A DNA stretch of 64,000 nucleotides from JBFONV01 sp040779335. Lineage in GTDB: Bacteria > Pseudomonadota > Gammaproteobacteria > Enterobacterales > Alteromonadaceae. Below, one piece after another: positions 35,352 to 45,376 of this stretch (positions are counted from its first letter, which is position 1; the number at the start of each line of letters is the position of its first letter). The stretch is taken from contig JBFONV010000004.1 in assembly GCA_040779335.1 (NCBI GenBank), positions 310,001 through 374,000 on the forward strand, given 5' to 3'. Both the position numbers and the translations under genes were made by a program. The notes beneath the pieces were generated by a model that did no database searches, was not told where the DNA came from, and saw nothing but the letters and a program-made list of their open reading frames with translations.

Positions 35352-36188
35352 CTATTGTAATAATTTACGTCGATATGCATTGGGGTATCCTGTTTGTTTG
35401 AGACTCAATAATATGTCTTCAAGTTTATCTGGCTCATTGATAGGACCAATTTGGACACGAAAAATTCCATCTTGTTGCGGCCAAATAACATTATGTTGAT
35501 AAAGAGAGGATAAGGCGTTAGCGGTATTTTTTGCTACATCAATACTGCGAGTGGCAAATACTTGAATAAAGTTAGCCGTTAAATTATCGCTTGGCTCTGA
35601 CTTTGTAACAGCGGTCTGATGGGGAGCTTTGATCATAGGTTTTACTGAAAAATCGGTAATTGCTGTCAGCGATACGTGTGCGGTGCCAGTTTTTAACATA
35701 TCGAGTTTATAGGCTGCACTGTAGGATAAGTCGATAATACGATCCTGATGAAATGGGCCACGATCATTGACGCGAACAATAACGGATTTATTGTTTTCTA
35801 AATTAGTTACTTTGACATAGGTAGGCAGTGGTAAATTTTTATGGGCAGCACTCATACTATACATATTGTATATTTCACCATTTGAGGTTAAATGGCCGTG
35901 AAATTTTTTACCGTACCAAGAGGCAGTCCCTGTTTGGCTAAAGCCATTGGCAGATTTTAGAACTTGGTAACCTTTACCTCTGACTTGGTAATCTTTGTTT
36001 CCGCCTCGGCTATAGGACTCTGGACGAGGTATTGCGTCTAACAGCTCTGAACCGCTGGGTAAACGTACTGGTGTACTGTCATGCTTTTGTTGATAACGAC
36101 CATTTTGGCTGCTACAGGAGACGAGTAAGCTTAATGATACTCCCCATAAAAGGTGTTTAAAGTTAATCGCCATCTTAGTAAAAAACAT
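35352..36188 (-). CDS. rlpA: septal ring lytic transglycosylase RlpA
   Basis: RlpA is an outer-membrane lipoprotein that cleaves peptidoglycan lacking stem peptides. The 278-aa protein has a lipoprotein signal (LLWGVSLSLLVSC, lipobox LVSC), a double-psi beta-barrel domain (TGTASWYGKKFHGHLTSNGEIYNMY, around residues 85-180, with the VRVNDRGPF catalytic-loop segment) and a C-terminal SPOR domain that binds denuded glycan. The start shares one base with the rodA stop; a Met five residues on is an alternative. Confidence 0.94.
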   Translation of the reverse strand: MFFTKMAINFKHLLWGVSLSLLVSCSSQNGRYQQKHDSTPVRLPSGSELLDAIPRPESYSRGGNKDYQVRGKGYQVLKSANGFSQTGTASWYGKKFHGHLTSNGEIYNMYSMSAAHKNLPLPTYVKVTNLENNKSVIVRVNDRGPFHQDRIIDLSYSAAYKLDMLKTGTAHVSLTAITDFSVKPMIKAPHQTAVTKSEPSDNLTANFIQVFATRSIDVAKNTANALSSLYQHNVIWPQQDGIFRVQIGPINEPDKLEDILLSLKQTGYPNAYRRKLLQ

Positions 36189-37306
36189 CAGGTAATAAAT
36201 CGTCGATGAGTGCTAATAGCCATTAGCATGCCAAATCCGGCCATTAATGTCACCATTGAAGTGCCACCATAGCTGACCAATGGTAAAGGGACGCCAACAA
36301 CAGGGAGTAGACCTGATACCATGCCTATATTGACAAATACATAAACAAAAAACGTTAAGGTAAGACTACCGGCAAGGAGTTTCGTGAACGCATGTTGGGC
36401 ATTGACGGCAATCCAGGCACCTCGCATTACAATAGCTAAATAGACTAGTAATAATAATGCTACGCCAATTAGACCAAACTCTTCACTAAATACGGCAAAA
36501 ATAAAATCGGTATGAGGCTCAGGTAAAAATTCTAATTGTGACTGAGTACCTTGTAACCATCCCTTTCCTTGCAATCCACCTGAACCTATGGCGATTTTCG
36601 ATTGGATAATATGATAGCCTGAGCCTAGAGGATCTTGCTCAGGATTTAAAAATGTTAACACGCGTTGCTTTTGGTAATCCTTCATCAGGAAAAACCATAA
36701 AATAGGGGCAAATGCTGAGCCTAATCCGACGCAAATTGATATTAATTTCCAACCCGCACCCGCTAAAAATATTACAAATATTCCAGAGCTTGCGATTAGC
36801 AATGATGTGCCTAGATCAGGTTGTTTGGCAATAAGCAATGTCGGCATAAGTACTAAAATAAATGCGATGACAACATTAGATAACTTAACCGGTAAATTGT
36901 ACTGGCTGATAAACCAAGCAATCATGATAGGAACAACCAATTTCATTATTTCTGAAGGTTGAAAGGGGGGGATAATACCTAAATTTAACCAACGCTGTGC
37001 GCCTTTACCCACCTGACCAAAAAGCAGCACGGCGACTAACATTAACAGGCCAATGACAAAAATAGGTACGGCCCATTTACGATATGATAGCGGAGGGATT
37101 TGCGCGATGAAAAACATCACCGACAGCGCAATACCTAGTCGAGTTACTTGCCTAATCACTAAGGCCGTATCTTGCCCACCAGCACTATAAACAACGAATA
37201 AACCTAAAATCATCAACGCCAGTAGACCAATTAATAGTGGAACATCTATGTGCAGTCGTTGCCAAAAGCTACGTTGTTTCTGCTGATCTTGTCCGGTACT
37301 TCGCAC
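36188..37306 (-). CDS. rodA: rod shape-determining glycosyltransferase RodA
   Basis: RodA is the SEDS-family peptidoglycan polymerase of the elongasome and works with PBP2. The 372-aa membrane protein has about 10 helices and the characteristic segments KGAQRWLNLG, FQPSEIMKL, AKQPDLGTSLL (containing the catalytic Asp), QSKIAIGSGGLQGKGWLQGTQSQ, FLPEPHTDFIFAV and PLPLVSYGG. It follows mrdA by 11 bases and overlaps rlpA by one base. Confidence 0.97.
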   Translation of the reverse strand: MRSTGQDQQKQRSFWQRLHIDVPLLIGLLALMILGLFVVYSAGGQDTALVIRQVTRLGIALSVMFFIAQIPPLSYRKWAVPIFVIGLLMLVAVLLFGQVGKGAQRWLNLGIIPPFQPSEIMKLVVPIMIAWFISQYNLPVKLSNVVIAFILVLMPTLLIAKQPDLGTSLLIASSGIFVIFLAGAGWKLISICVGLGSAFAPILWFFLMKDYQKQRVLTFLNPEQDPLGSGYHIIQSKIAIGSGGLQGKGWLQGTQSQLEFLPEPHTDFIFAVFSEEFGLIGVALLLLVYLAIVMRGAWIAVNAQHAFTKLLAGSLTLTFFVYVFVNIGMVSGLLPVVGVPLPLVSYGGTSMVTLMAGFGMLMAISTHRRFIT

Positions 37307-37317
37307 GTGATGGTTCC

Positions 37318-39309
37318 TTATTTATCCTGACCATAGACATTGGTATGTTGAGGGTGGCGCGCGCTGTCTTCGCTGACAATAACTCGGTCACCAAAATATT
37401 GGTCCATGATTTGACGGGCGACGGGCGCTGCGTTGGTGCCGCCACCACCTTTCGCCACGTTTTCAATGGCAACGGCAATGACTATTTCGGGATTTTCAAA
37501 AGGTGCAAAGGCAATAAACATTGCATTATCACGTTGATTTTCTTCTGTTTTCTTTGCATCATACTTTTCGTTTTCCGCAAGACTTGTGACTTGTGCCGAG
37601 CCTGTCTTGCCGGCGGCATCATAATGACTATCTTTAAATGCAGTATAACCTGTAGCACCAAATTTTTGCACTGTGTTGTGCATGGCATCAAGGACATAAT
37701 CCCAATTTTTATCACTGCTAAGCTTAATTGGTGCCTTATTTTCATAAACGACTTCTGTGGTGACTGGTTCACTTAATGCGCCCTTAGTTGTATCAATATC
37801 AACTTCATCGTTTGATTCTTTTAAACTGGCCGTTTGCGTCTCCGTGGTTTCTTTTAACAGGTGAGGGATCTTAATTTCACCTTTATTAACCAATATTGAG
37901 GTCGCTTGCGCGAGCTGCAATGGTGTGACGGTAAAAAAGCTTTGGCCAATGCCTACAGATAGCGTTTCACCGGTATACCAAGGTTGGTTATAACGAGCTC
38001 TTTTCCATTCAACGCTTGGTAATATTGCTCGTGTTTCTTCATGAATATCAATACCGGTGTAGTCGCCAAAACCAAACCTTTCCATCATAGTGCTAATGCG
38101 AGTGATGCCGAGTCTAAATGCCAGATCATAAAAATAAATATTACATGACTTCTCAATCGCCTTATTTAGGTTGACCCAACCGTGGCCCCATTTACTGATT
38201 TCTCCATATTTTTTTTCAATACCATCAAGTTGATACCAACCGGGATCCCAAATTTTAGTGTCGGGCGTGATCACTGATTCATTTAAGCCTGTGATAGCGA
38301 GAAAAGGTTTGATAGTCGATGCGGGGGGATAGCCCTGAACACTACGGTTGATCAGTGGCAAATTTTTAGATCTTAATAATTTATTATAATTTTTACTGCT
38401 AATGCCATGCACAAACAAGTTGCCATCGTAGCTCGGATTAGAATACATCGCTAAAACACCGCCATCACGAGGGTCTATTGCCACAACAGCGCCGCGTTTG
38501 CCTGCTAAGGCGCGTTTGGCGATCATCTGTAATTCAATATCGAGTGTTAACGTTAAATCTTTACCGGGTATTGGTGGCGTAAAATCTAGGGTACGGATAA
38601 TTCGCCCCTGACTGTTAACCTCAACCTCTTGATTGCCTATGGTGCCATGCAGTATTTCTTCATAGTATTTTTCTAGCCCTAATTTACCAATATAGCGGGT
38701 TGCCGCATAATTTTCCGAAACGCCTCGTCTTTCCAACTCTTGTGCATCTTTTCTATTTATGCGGGCGACATAACCTAAATTATGGGTGGTTAAATCGCCA
38801 AACGGATAATAACGCTTTAGACGTGCTTCAATAACGACACCAGGGAATAGATGTTGATTAACAGAAAATAATGATACTTGCTGATCGCTTAAACGGGAAT
38901 GCAATTCAATTGGTTTAAAACGTCGTTTACTTTTTAAGGTGTTAAAAAACTTATCTTGCTTTTCTTGGCTAATATCGAGCAATTCACTGATTTCAGCTAC
39001 AGTTTTTTTTATGTCTTTTACCTGTTCAGGAATAATTTCTATGCTGTAAATAGGTTTGTTTTCTGCCAGTAACACGCCATTTCTATCATAAATAAGGCCA
39101 CGATTAGGCGCCACCGGAAGTAATTTAATTCGGTTACTATTAGAGCGAGTTTGATACTTTTCGTAGGATGTTATTTCAAGGTGGTAAATATTACTAAAAA
39201 GAACGAATAGTAAAATGACCACACCACACAAGGCAATAAATATGCGTCGGGCGAACAGGTTTGCTTCCGCGCTTTGATTTCGTATGGCAACGCGTTTATT
39301 AACTCGCAT
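37318..39309 (-). CDS. mrdA: penicillin-binding protein 2 (peptidoglycan transpeptidase)
   Basis: PBP2 cross-links lateral-wall peptidoglycan with RodA. From the ATG at 39309 the protein has 663 aa, with an N-terminal membrane anchor (FIALCGVVILLFVLFSNIYHLE) and a dimerisation domain containing RGLIYDRNGVLLA. The transpeptidase domain has STIK (PPASTIKPF near 330), SCN (SCNIYFYDL near 390) and KTGSA near 567. I place the start directly after the rlmH stop at 39311; a longer frame to 39372 overlaps rlmH and is less likely. AGAGAA precedes the ATG. Confidence 0.95.
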   Translation of the reverse strand: MRVNKRVAIRNQSAEANLFARRIFIALCGVVILLFVLFSNIYHLEITSYEKYQTRSNSNRIKLLPVAPNRGLIYDRNGVLLAENKPIYSIEIIPEQVKDIKKTVAEISELLDISQEKQDKFFNTLKSKRRFKPIELHSRLSDQQVSLFSVNQHLFPGVVIEARLKRYYPFGDLTTHNLGYVARINRKDAQELERRGVSENYAATRYIGKLGLEKYYEEILHGTIGNQEVEVNSQGRIIRTLDFTPPIPGKDLTLTLDIELQMIAKRALAGKRGAVVAIDPRDGGVLAMYSNPSYDGNLFVHGISSKNYNKLLRSKNLPLINRSVQGYPPASTIKPFLAITGLNESVITPDTKIWDPGWYQLDGIEKKYGEISKWGHGWVNLNKAIEKSCNIYFYDLAFRLGITRISTMMERFGFGDYTGIDIHEETRAILPSVEWKRARYNQPWYTGETLSVGIGQSFFTVTPLQLAQATSILVNKGEIKIPHLLKETTETQTASLKESNDEVDIDTTKGALSEPVTTEVVYENKAPIKLSSDKNWDYVLDAMHNTVQKFGATGYTAFKDSHYDAAGKTGSAQVTSLAENEKYDAKKTEENQRDNAMFIAFAPFENPEIVIAVAIENVAKGGGGTNAAPVARQIMDQYFGDRVIVSEDSARHPQHTNVYGQDK

Positions 39310-39310
39310 T

Positions 39311-39781
39311 TTATTCTCTATGGTAGGGGTGGTTATTATTGATACTCCACGCCCGGTATAGGCTTTCGGCAACGATAACGCGGACCATAGGATGAGGGAG
39401 CGTTAAAGGAGATAACGACCATTTTTGTTCAGACGCTTGGATACAAGCTGGCGCTAAACCTTCTGGCCCACCAACTAATAATGCCACATCTCGACTATCG
39501 AGTTGCCACTTCTCTAATTGTTTAGCAAGTTGTGGTGTTGTCCAAGGTTTACCTTCAACTTCTAGGGTCACGATCCGGCTACCTTTTGGAATAGCCGTCA
39601 TCATTAATTCACCTTCTTTTTCTAGAATTCTCGCTATATCTGCGTTTTTCCCACGTTTTCCTGGCGGAATTTCTATCAGGTTAAACGACATATCACGGGG
39701 AAAGCGTCGGCAATATTCTTCAAAGCCTGCACTGATCCATGCCGGCATTTTATTGCCAACAGCGTATAGGGTTATTCGCAT
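39311..39781 (-). CDS. rlmH: 23S rRNA (pseudouridine-1915-N3)-methyltransferase RlmH
   Basis: RlmH is a SPOUT methyltransferase acting on pseudouridine 1915 of the assembled 70S ribosome. The 156-aa protein has the family start MRITLYAVGNKMPAWI, the SAM-knot motif LVGGPEGLAP near residues 103-112 and the C-terminal HPMVRVIVAESLYRAWSI with HPYHRE ending. It follows rsfS by 113 bases and directly precedes mrdA, the E. coli ybeB-ybeA-mrdA order. Confidence 0.97.
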   Translation of the reverse strand: MRITLYAVGNKMPAWISAGFEEYCRRFPRDMSFNLIEIPPGKRGKNADIARILEKEGELMMTAIPKGSRIVTLEVEGKPWTTPQLAKQLEKWQLDSRDVALLVGGPEGLAPACIQASEQKWSLSPLTLPHPMVRVIVAESLYRAWSINNNHPYHRE

Positions 39782-39894
39782 ACTTTAGCGGGACTCATCT
39801 AGCGGTGAATACATTAGTCAGTTTTATTGAATAAGCACAATAGTAACGTTTTGGAACACTTAAACTACTAGAAAGTTCCTTAACATTGTTATTG

Positions 39895-40212
39895 TTAATT
39901 CCAAAGTTGCTCAAGTTGGTATTGATCTCTGGTTTTATCCGTCATGACGTGAACAATGACATTACCTAGATCAACTAGTGACCATTCTCCGACATCGTTA
40001 CCCTCAATCCCTAAAGGTTCAATACCTTCTGCTCGACATTCAGCGGCAACGGATTGTGCAATTGATTTTACATGTCGGTTTGAGTTGCCAGAGCAAACTA
40101 TCATATAGTCGGCGAAATTTGATTTTTTAGAGATATCTAGCGTTTCGATGTCTCTTCCTTTCATATCTTCAATTTTTTCAATGATAAATGCGTTTAACGC
40201 TTCGTTTTGCAA
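39895..40212 (-). CDS. rsfS: ribosomal silencing factor RsfS
   Basis: RsfS binds ribosomal protein L14 and blocks subunit joining in starvation. The 105-aa protein shows the family pattern IEDMKGRDIETLDISKKSNFADYMIVCSGNSNRHV near residues 11-45 and GEWSLVDLGNVIVHVM near 75-90. It lies between nadD (91 bases upstream) and rlmH. Confidence 0.96.
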   Translation of the reverse strand: MQNEALNAFIIEKIEDMKGRDIETLDISKKSNFADYMIVCSGNSNRHVKSIAQSVAAECRAEGIEPLGIEGNDVGEWSLVDLGNVIVHVMTDKTRDQYQLEQLWN

Positions 40213-40303
40213 GGTCTATATCCTAGTTAAAGTTTCTATGCGCCAATATTAACATTATTTATTTGGCACGTTAACTGCGAAGTGATGATTGATGATCTTT
40301 TGT

Positions 40304-40966
40304 TTAGTTATAGAGACTATGCTCGTTAATATAGTCAATTACTGCGGGAGGCACGAGTTTATGGCAACTAAGCTTTTTCTTCAATCGTTGCCTTACCAAT
40401 GTTGATGAAACGTCACAGTGGACCAATGGGGAAAATAATATTTTTCCAGCAGTACATTTTTTTAAAAGAGCCATATCGTGTATTTGATGTTTAGCGAGCA
40501 GCTGTTGAGTTTCTTTATTCTGTTCATCGTCCCGATAACCTAGTCTGGTATTTACGATCAAATGACAATAAGTCAATATTTCCTGCCAGTTATGCCAACG
40601 CGTAAAGGTATGCAAGGAGTCCATGCCCATAAAGAACAGTAGTTGATGTTCGGGAAATTCGGTCTTAATTGCTTTTAAGGTGTTTACTGTGTATGAGGGC
40701 CCATTGCTAAAAAGTTCTCTATCATCCATTTGTAAACGTGGGTTTTCTTCACACACTAGTTTTACCATTGCCGCTCTATGGTGGGCTGATGCTGAGGTTT
40801 TTTCTTTATGTGGCGGAATGTGTGCTGGCAGTAAGATGAGTTGCTCTAACCCCAACCAATCGGCGCTTTCGAGCAATGGTTTGATATGTCCATAATGGAT
40901 AGGATCAAAGGTGCCACCCAAAATCCCTAATACTTTTGCGCCAAGTTTATCGCTAAACGTGTTCAT
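40304..40966 (-). CDS. nadD: nicotinate-nucleotide adenylyltransferase
   Basis: NadD adenylylates nicotinate mononucleotide in NAD+ synthesis. The 220-aa protein carries GILGGTFDPIHYGHIKP near residue 18 (the nucleotidyltransferase H-x-G-H motif), LLPAHIPPHK near 47 and a C-terminal SSTLVRQRL (the ISSTxIR-type motif). The ATG at 40966 overlaps the holA end by 14 bases and gives family length; an extension to 40999 is less likely. Expression is coupled to holA. Confidence 0.94.
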   Translation of the reverse strand: MNTFSDKLGAKVLGILGGTFDPIHYGHIKPLLESADWLGLEQLILLPAHIPPHKEKTSASAHHRAAMVKLVCEENPRLQMDDRELFSNGPSYTVNTLKAIKTEFPEHQLLFFMGMDSLHTFTRWHNWQEILTYCHLIVNTRLGYRDDEQNKETQQLLAKHQIHDMALLKKCTAGKILFSPLVHCDVSSTLVRQRLKKKLSCHKLVPPAVIDYINEHSLYN

Positions 40967-41996
40967 AGTTAAGATGAAAAGCTTGAGTTCTTTGACCATG
41001 ATAAAGACTGATACAGACGTCGGTCAATAAAAGAAAAGTGTCGAAATCACTACTGGTTTTACTGAGCAAATCTGTTTGCGCAAGTCTTGCTTGAGCTTGA
41101 GCGACATTATCAAGGGAGATATTTTGTAGCGCATGCTGATAAAGCGGTTTACGCTTATCCCAAATACGATATTGCTTGAACAAAGCGTCATTTTTTTCGC
41201 CTTGAGCGCGCTGTTCTAGCATCGTAAAAAGCTGCTGAATTTCTTTGTGTATTACCCAAACCAATTGACCAGCAGCTGTACCATCTTGCTTTAATTGTTC
41301 GAGTATTTTTACGCACTTAGTCATATCACCTATTAATATGGCATCAATGAGTTGAAATGGATTGAACTTAGCTTGTTTGGTCATTAACTTTTCGGCGTGG
41401 TCTAGCGTGATTGTTTGACTACCAAAGATGATGGAGAGCTTTTGTAACTCTTGCTCCATCGCGAGCAAATTCCCTTCAAATAGCTCTGCTAATAGCGTCG
41501 TAACGTCATTATCTATGTTGACTTGTAGCTGCTTACTTTGTCGATTGAGCCATTGCAGCAATTGTTTGCCTTCAATGTCATACAGCGGTAAAAAGCTGCC
41601 ATTTTTTTCTAGCGCTTTAAACCATTTCCGTTTTTGACTGGCTGCATCAAGTTTTGGCCCATGAAAAATCAACATGACATCTTGATGTAGCATTTCGCTG
41701 ATTTTTATCAATATTTTGCTACCAGATTCGCTCACTTTAGCGGTTGGTAACTCAATTTCAATGATGCGTAAATTCGAAAATAGACTCATTGATTGGTATT
41801 CTTCAAGCAATTGTTGCCAATCAAATTTATCATCCGCGCTAAAACGGATGGTTTCACTAAAGCCTTGCTGTGCCGCATGGGATTTAATCGAGAACAAGCT
41901 ATCGTTTTTCTGCCAAGGTTCATCACCAAAAATTAACCAGATAGGCTTAAAACTCTGGTTGAGTGTCGCGGTTAATTGATTATGATAAATGCGCAT
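40953..41996 (-). CDS. holA: DNA polymerase III delta subunit
   Basis: HolA is the clamp-loader subunit that opens the beta clamp. The 347-aa protein has the family's N-terminal MRIYHNQLTATL and WLIFGDEPW (a degenerate P-loop region, as expected for delta), and LLAMEQELQKLSI near residue 178 with FNPFQLIDAIL following. It follows lptE and precedes nadD with a 14-base overlap, as in the conserved lptE-holA-nadD order. Confidence 0.94.
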   Translation of the reverse strand: MRIYHNQLTATLNQSFKPIWLIFGDEPWQKNDSLFSIKSHAAQQGFSETIRFSADDKFDWQQLLEEYQSMSLFSNLRIIEIELPTAKVSESGSKILIKISEMLHQDVMLIFHGPKLDAASQKRKWFKALEKNGSFLPLYDIEGKQLLQWLNRQSKQLQVNIDNDVTTLLAELFEGNLLAMEQELQKLSIIFGSQTITLDHAEKLMTKQAKFNPFQLIDAILIGDMTKCVKILEQLKQDGTAAGQLVWVIHKEIQQLFTMLEQRAQGEKNDALFKQYRIWDKRKPLYQHALQNISLDNVAQAQARLAQTDLLSKTSSDFDTFLLLTDVCISLYHGQRTQAFHLNYEHV

Positions 41997-42026
41997 GGGG
42001 TTGGTTTGTTATGCTCCTCGATGGAC

Positions 42027-42530
42027 TTAAAATTGAATACTAGCCATATCTCTAAGTATTTTATCTGCTGCTTCTCGACGCATTTCACTTAACATCAGTG
42101 ATAGTTCTCTACTTTTAGCCAACGCAATATTGGGATCATCCTGATAATCACGGTTAAGCTCGAAGCTAAAACTACGTGGTTCTTGGTTGGCTACTTGCAG
42201 TTGATAGCGCACAGTATATATCAATTCGTATTCCGCCACTTGACCGTTGGGAAATACCGATAAGGTTCTTCTGTCTAAGTTATCTTTTTGTATGCGCAGT
42301 TCGGGAACGCTAGCTGAAGCTTGTTTAACGATATTAACCTGATTAAGTTTCAAGTGTTGCTTAACGAGTCGCGTTAATTCGCCATGGCGATCGTTAGAAC
42401 TAATGTGTAAGTTTTGTAATTCAGGGGCGAGCAAGTAATCGCCTCTAAGCTTAAAACCACATCCGCTAAATAATAAAGTGATCAGCAAAACGCCGATCAC
42501 TTTAGTTATTATGTTGGTCAGTGTACTCAT
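42027..42530 (-). CDS. lptE: LPS-assembly lipoprotein LptE
   Basis: LptE is the outer-membrane lipoprotein that plugs LptD for lipopolysaccharide insertion. The 167-aa protein has a lipoprotein signal (VIGVLLITLLFSGC, cysteine near residue 24) directly followed by GFKLRGDYLL, the typical LptE start. LNRDYQDDPNIALAKSRE and MRREAADKILRDMA occur near the end. It begins 3 bases after leuS. Confidence 0.94.
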   Translation of the reverse strand: MSTLTNIITKVIGVLLITLLFSGCGFKLRGDYLLAPELQNLHISSNDRHGELTRLVKQHLKLNQVNIVKQASASVPELRIQKDNLDRRTLSVFPNGQVAEYELIYTVRYQLQVANQEPRSFSFELNRDYQDDPNIALAKSRELSLMLSEMRREAADKILRDMASIQF

Positions 42531-42533
42531 CGT

Positions 42534-45113
42534 TTAGTTGGCAACAATGTTAAGCAATTTACCGGGCACGTAGATGACTTTTCTAATAGTCTTGTCGTCG
42601 GTAAATTTATTGACATTTTCATCCGCTAAAGCAAGCTGCTCGACATCATTTTGAGTAGTATCAGCAGCAACGGTTATTTTCGCGCGTAACTTACCGTTAA
42701 CTTGGACGATGATCAATTTTTCATCTTCAATCAGGGCGCTTTCATCTACTTGCGGCCATAATGTATCTTCAACATCATTTTCATCGCCAACAATTTGCCA
42801 TAGACGATGACTTAGATGAGGAACAATAGGCGTTAACATTAAGACAACCGCACGCAAAGCTTCGTGCATTACCGCTCTGTCTTCAGTGGTCTCAAGTGAG
42901 GCTTTAGTCAGGTGGTTCATTAACTCCATTATCGCGGCAATCGCAGTATTAAAGGTGTTACGTCGACCGATGTCATCACTGACTTTACGAATGGTTTTGT
43001 GTAGCTCACGTCTTAGCGTTTTTTGTTGGCTATTTAATGACAACCCTTCAATAGAACATGCTTGACCACTTTCAACAAAGTCATGAACCAATTTCCAAAC
43101 ACGTTTTAAGAATCGATGCGCGCCTTCAACACCTGAGTCAGACCATTCTAAGGTTTGCTCTGGTGGCGAGGTGAACATAATGAATAACCGAACAGTATCT
43201 GCACCGTATTGCTCTATGACTTCTTGTGGATCAATACCATTGTTTTTAGACTTAGACATTTTGCTCATGCCCGCTGAAATAACTGGCTGACCATCTAATT
43301 TACTGATCGCAGAGATCACTTGCCCTTTGTCATCGCGCTCAACATCAACATCAGCTGGAGCAATCCAGTCTTGACCGCCATTTGCTGCTTCGCGGTAATA
43401 AGTATCAGCAAGCACCATACCTTGACAGAGCAAGCTTTTGAACGGTTCTGAACTGTTAACTAAACCGACGTCGCGCAATAATTTATGGAAAAATCTTGCG
43501 TATAGCAGGTGCAATATTGCATGTTCGATGCCGCCGATGTATTGATCAACTGGCAGCCAATAATTGGCTTTTTCCGGATCTAGCATCGCTTGATCATCAT
43601 TAGGTGAACAATAACGTGCATAATACCAAGATGATTCCATAAAGGTATCGAAGGTGTCAGTCTCACGAAGGGCATCTTCACCGTTATACGTTGTTTTTGC
43701 CCATTCTGGATCATCTTTGATCGGCGAGGTAACCCCGTTCATAACCACATCTTCTGGCAGTACAACCGGTAATTGATCTTCTGGCACTGGCACTGATTCA
43801 CCGTTAGCCAAGTTAATCATTGGGATCGGAGTTCCCCAATAACGTTGACGAGAAACGCCCCAGTCTCTTAATCGGTAATTAACCGTTACTTTACCTTTGT
43901 TTGCCGCGATAAGTTTATCTGAAATTGCTTTAAAAGCTTGTTCAAAGTCTAAACCGTCAAATTCACCAGAATTAATTAATAAGCCTTTTTCGGTAATAGC
44001 CGCTTTGGAAATATCATCATCAGCACTTCCCGTAATAACTTGTGCGATTTTAAGGCCATATTTTGTGGCAAATTCAAAATCACGTTGATCGTGTCCAGGT
44101 ACTGACATCACCGCACCTGAACCATAATCCATCAAGACAAAATTAGCCGCCCATACGGGTACTAATTCACCTGTAATAGGATGAATAGCCTGTAATCCGG
44201 TATCGACACCTTTTTTCTCCATCGTTGCCATATCGGCTTCAGTGGTTTTACTCGACTTACACTCAGCAATAAATGCGGCCAGCGCGTCATTGTTTTTCGC
44301 CGCTTCAAGCGCTAATGGATGCTGTGCTGCTAATGCAACATAAGTTACACCCATAAGGGTGTCTGGGCGAGTGGTGTAAATATCAAAACTATCACTTGAA
44401 TTGGCCACTTGGAAGGTCATCTCTACACCTTCTGAACGACCAATCCAGTTTTTCTGCATGGTTTTAACCTGCTCAGGCCAATCTTCAAGTTGGTCTAAGT
44501 CATTAAGTAATTCTTCAGCGTAATCGGTGATTTTAATAAACCACTGTGGAATTTCTTTACGCTCAACAATTGCACCAGAGCGCCATCCGCGTCCGTCGAT
44601 AACCTGTTCATTGGCGAGTACCGTTTGATCGACTGGATCCCAATTCACTGTGGCATTCTTTTTATAAACTAAACCTTTTTCATGTAGCTTAGTGAAAAAC
44701 CATTGCTCCCAGCGATAATAATCTTGTTTACAGGTAGCTAATTCTCTGTGCCAGTCATAACCAAAGCCTAAAGACTTAAGCTGGTTACGCATGTAATCAA
44801 TGTTTTGATAAGTCCATGTTGCTGGTGCTGAATTATGTTTGATGGCTGCGTTTTCTGCGGGTAAGCCAAAAGCGTCCCAACCCATAGGTTGCATCACGTT
44901 TTTGCCTTGCATACGTTGATAACGAGAAATAACGTCGCCTAAACTGTAATTACGAACATGTCCCATATGCAATCTACCGCTTGGGTATGGGAACATTGAT
45001 AGGCAGTAAAATTTTTCTTTATTTGGGTCTTCTACTGCGCAAAAAGTATTATTATCTGTCCAATATTTTTGAACGTCAGCCTCAATGGCTTGGGGATTGT
45101 AAGTGGATTCCAT
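42534..45113 (-). CDS. leuS: leucyl-tRNA synthetase
   Basis: LeuRS charges tRNA-Leu. The 859-aa length matches E. coli (860). HIGH motif is PYPSGRLHMGH (about residues 42-52), the CP1 editing domain lies in the middle third (TTRPDTLMGVTYVALA) and KMSKS is in MSKMSKSKNNGIDP near 620. I chose the ATG at 45113 (MESTYNPQAIEADVQ), which matches the family start and has GAGAAA upstream; an in-frame extension to 45182 is not family-like. It is divergent from ybeL. Confidence 0.97.
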   Translation of the reverse strand: MESTYNPQAIEADVQKYWTDNNTFCAVEDPNKEKFYCLSMFPYPSGRLHMGHVRNYSLGDVISRYQRMQGKNVMQPMGWDAFGLPAENAAIKHNSAPATWTYQNIDYMRNQLKSLGFGYDWHRELATCKQDYYRWEQWFFTKLHEKGLVYKKNATVNWDPVDQTVLANEQVIDGRGWRSGAIVERKEIPQWFIKITDYAEELLNDLDQLEDWPEQVKTMQKNWIGRSEGVEMTFQVANSSDSFDIYTTRPDTLMGVTYVALAAQHPLALEAAKNNDALAAFIAECKSSKTTEADMATMEKKGVDTGLQAIHPITGELVPVWAANFVLMDYGSGAVMSVPGHDQRDFEFATKYGLKIAQVITGSADDDISKAAITEKGLLINSGEFDGLDFEQAFKAISDKLIAANKGKVTVNYRLRDWGVSRQRYWGTPIPMINLANGESVPVPEDQLPVVLPEDVVMNGVTSPIKDDPEWAKTTYNGEDALRETDTFDTFMESSWYYARYCSPNDDQAMLDPEKANYWLPVDQYIGGIEHAILHLLYARFFHKLLRDVGLVNSSEPFKSLLCQGMVLADTYYREAANGGQDWIAPADVDVERDDKGQVISAISKLDGQPVISAGMSKMSKSKNNGIDPQEVIEQYGADTVRLFIMFTSPPEQTLEWSDSGVEGAHRFLKRVWKLVHDFVESGQACSIEGLSLNSQQKTLRRELHKTIRKVSDDIGRRNTFNTAIAAIMELMNHLTKASLETTEDRAVMHEALRAVVLMLTPIVPHLSHRLWQIVGDENDVEDTLWPQVDESALIEDEKLIIVQVNGKLRAKITVAADTTQNDVEQLALADENVNKFTDDKTIRKVIYVPGKLLNIVAN

Positions 45114-45376
45114 TAAAAGATTTCTCGAACACTTAAATGAGATGTTGACTAGAGATGATGGTGATCTCTCATCTGTCATCATAGGTGATTAATATTATCG
45201 CTATAGAATACATTATCTGCACTATCAACAACAAGTTTAATCCTTTATGTTCCGTGAAAATATTTATTTCAAGCTGAAGTTAAGAATTTACGGGCTTAAA
45301 ATGGTTTTTGTCTATACTTTAATTGACTGATTATTAAGTTGGTTTTATTTCTTTAATGTGGGATTGGAGTAAACAG

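Noticed and set aside
37237..37776. 179-aa plus-strand Cys-rich frame opposite mrdA
   Set aside because: It lies antisense to the conserved transpeptidase domain of PBP2 and has no ribosome-binding site or recognisable domain.
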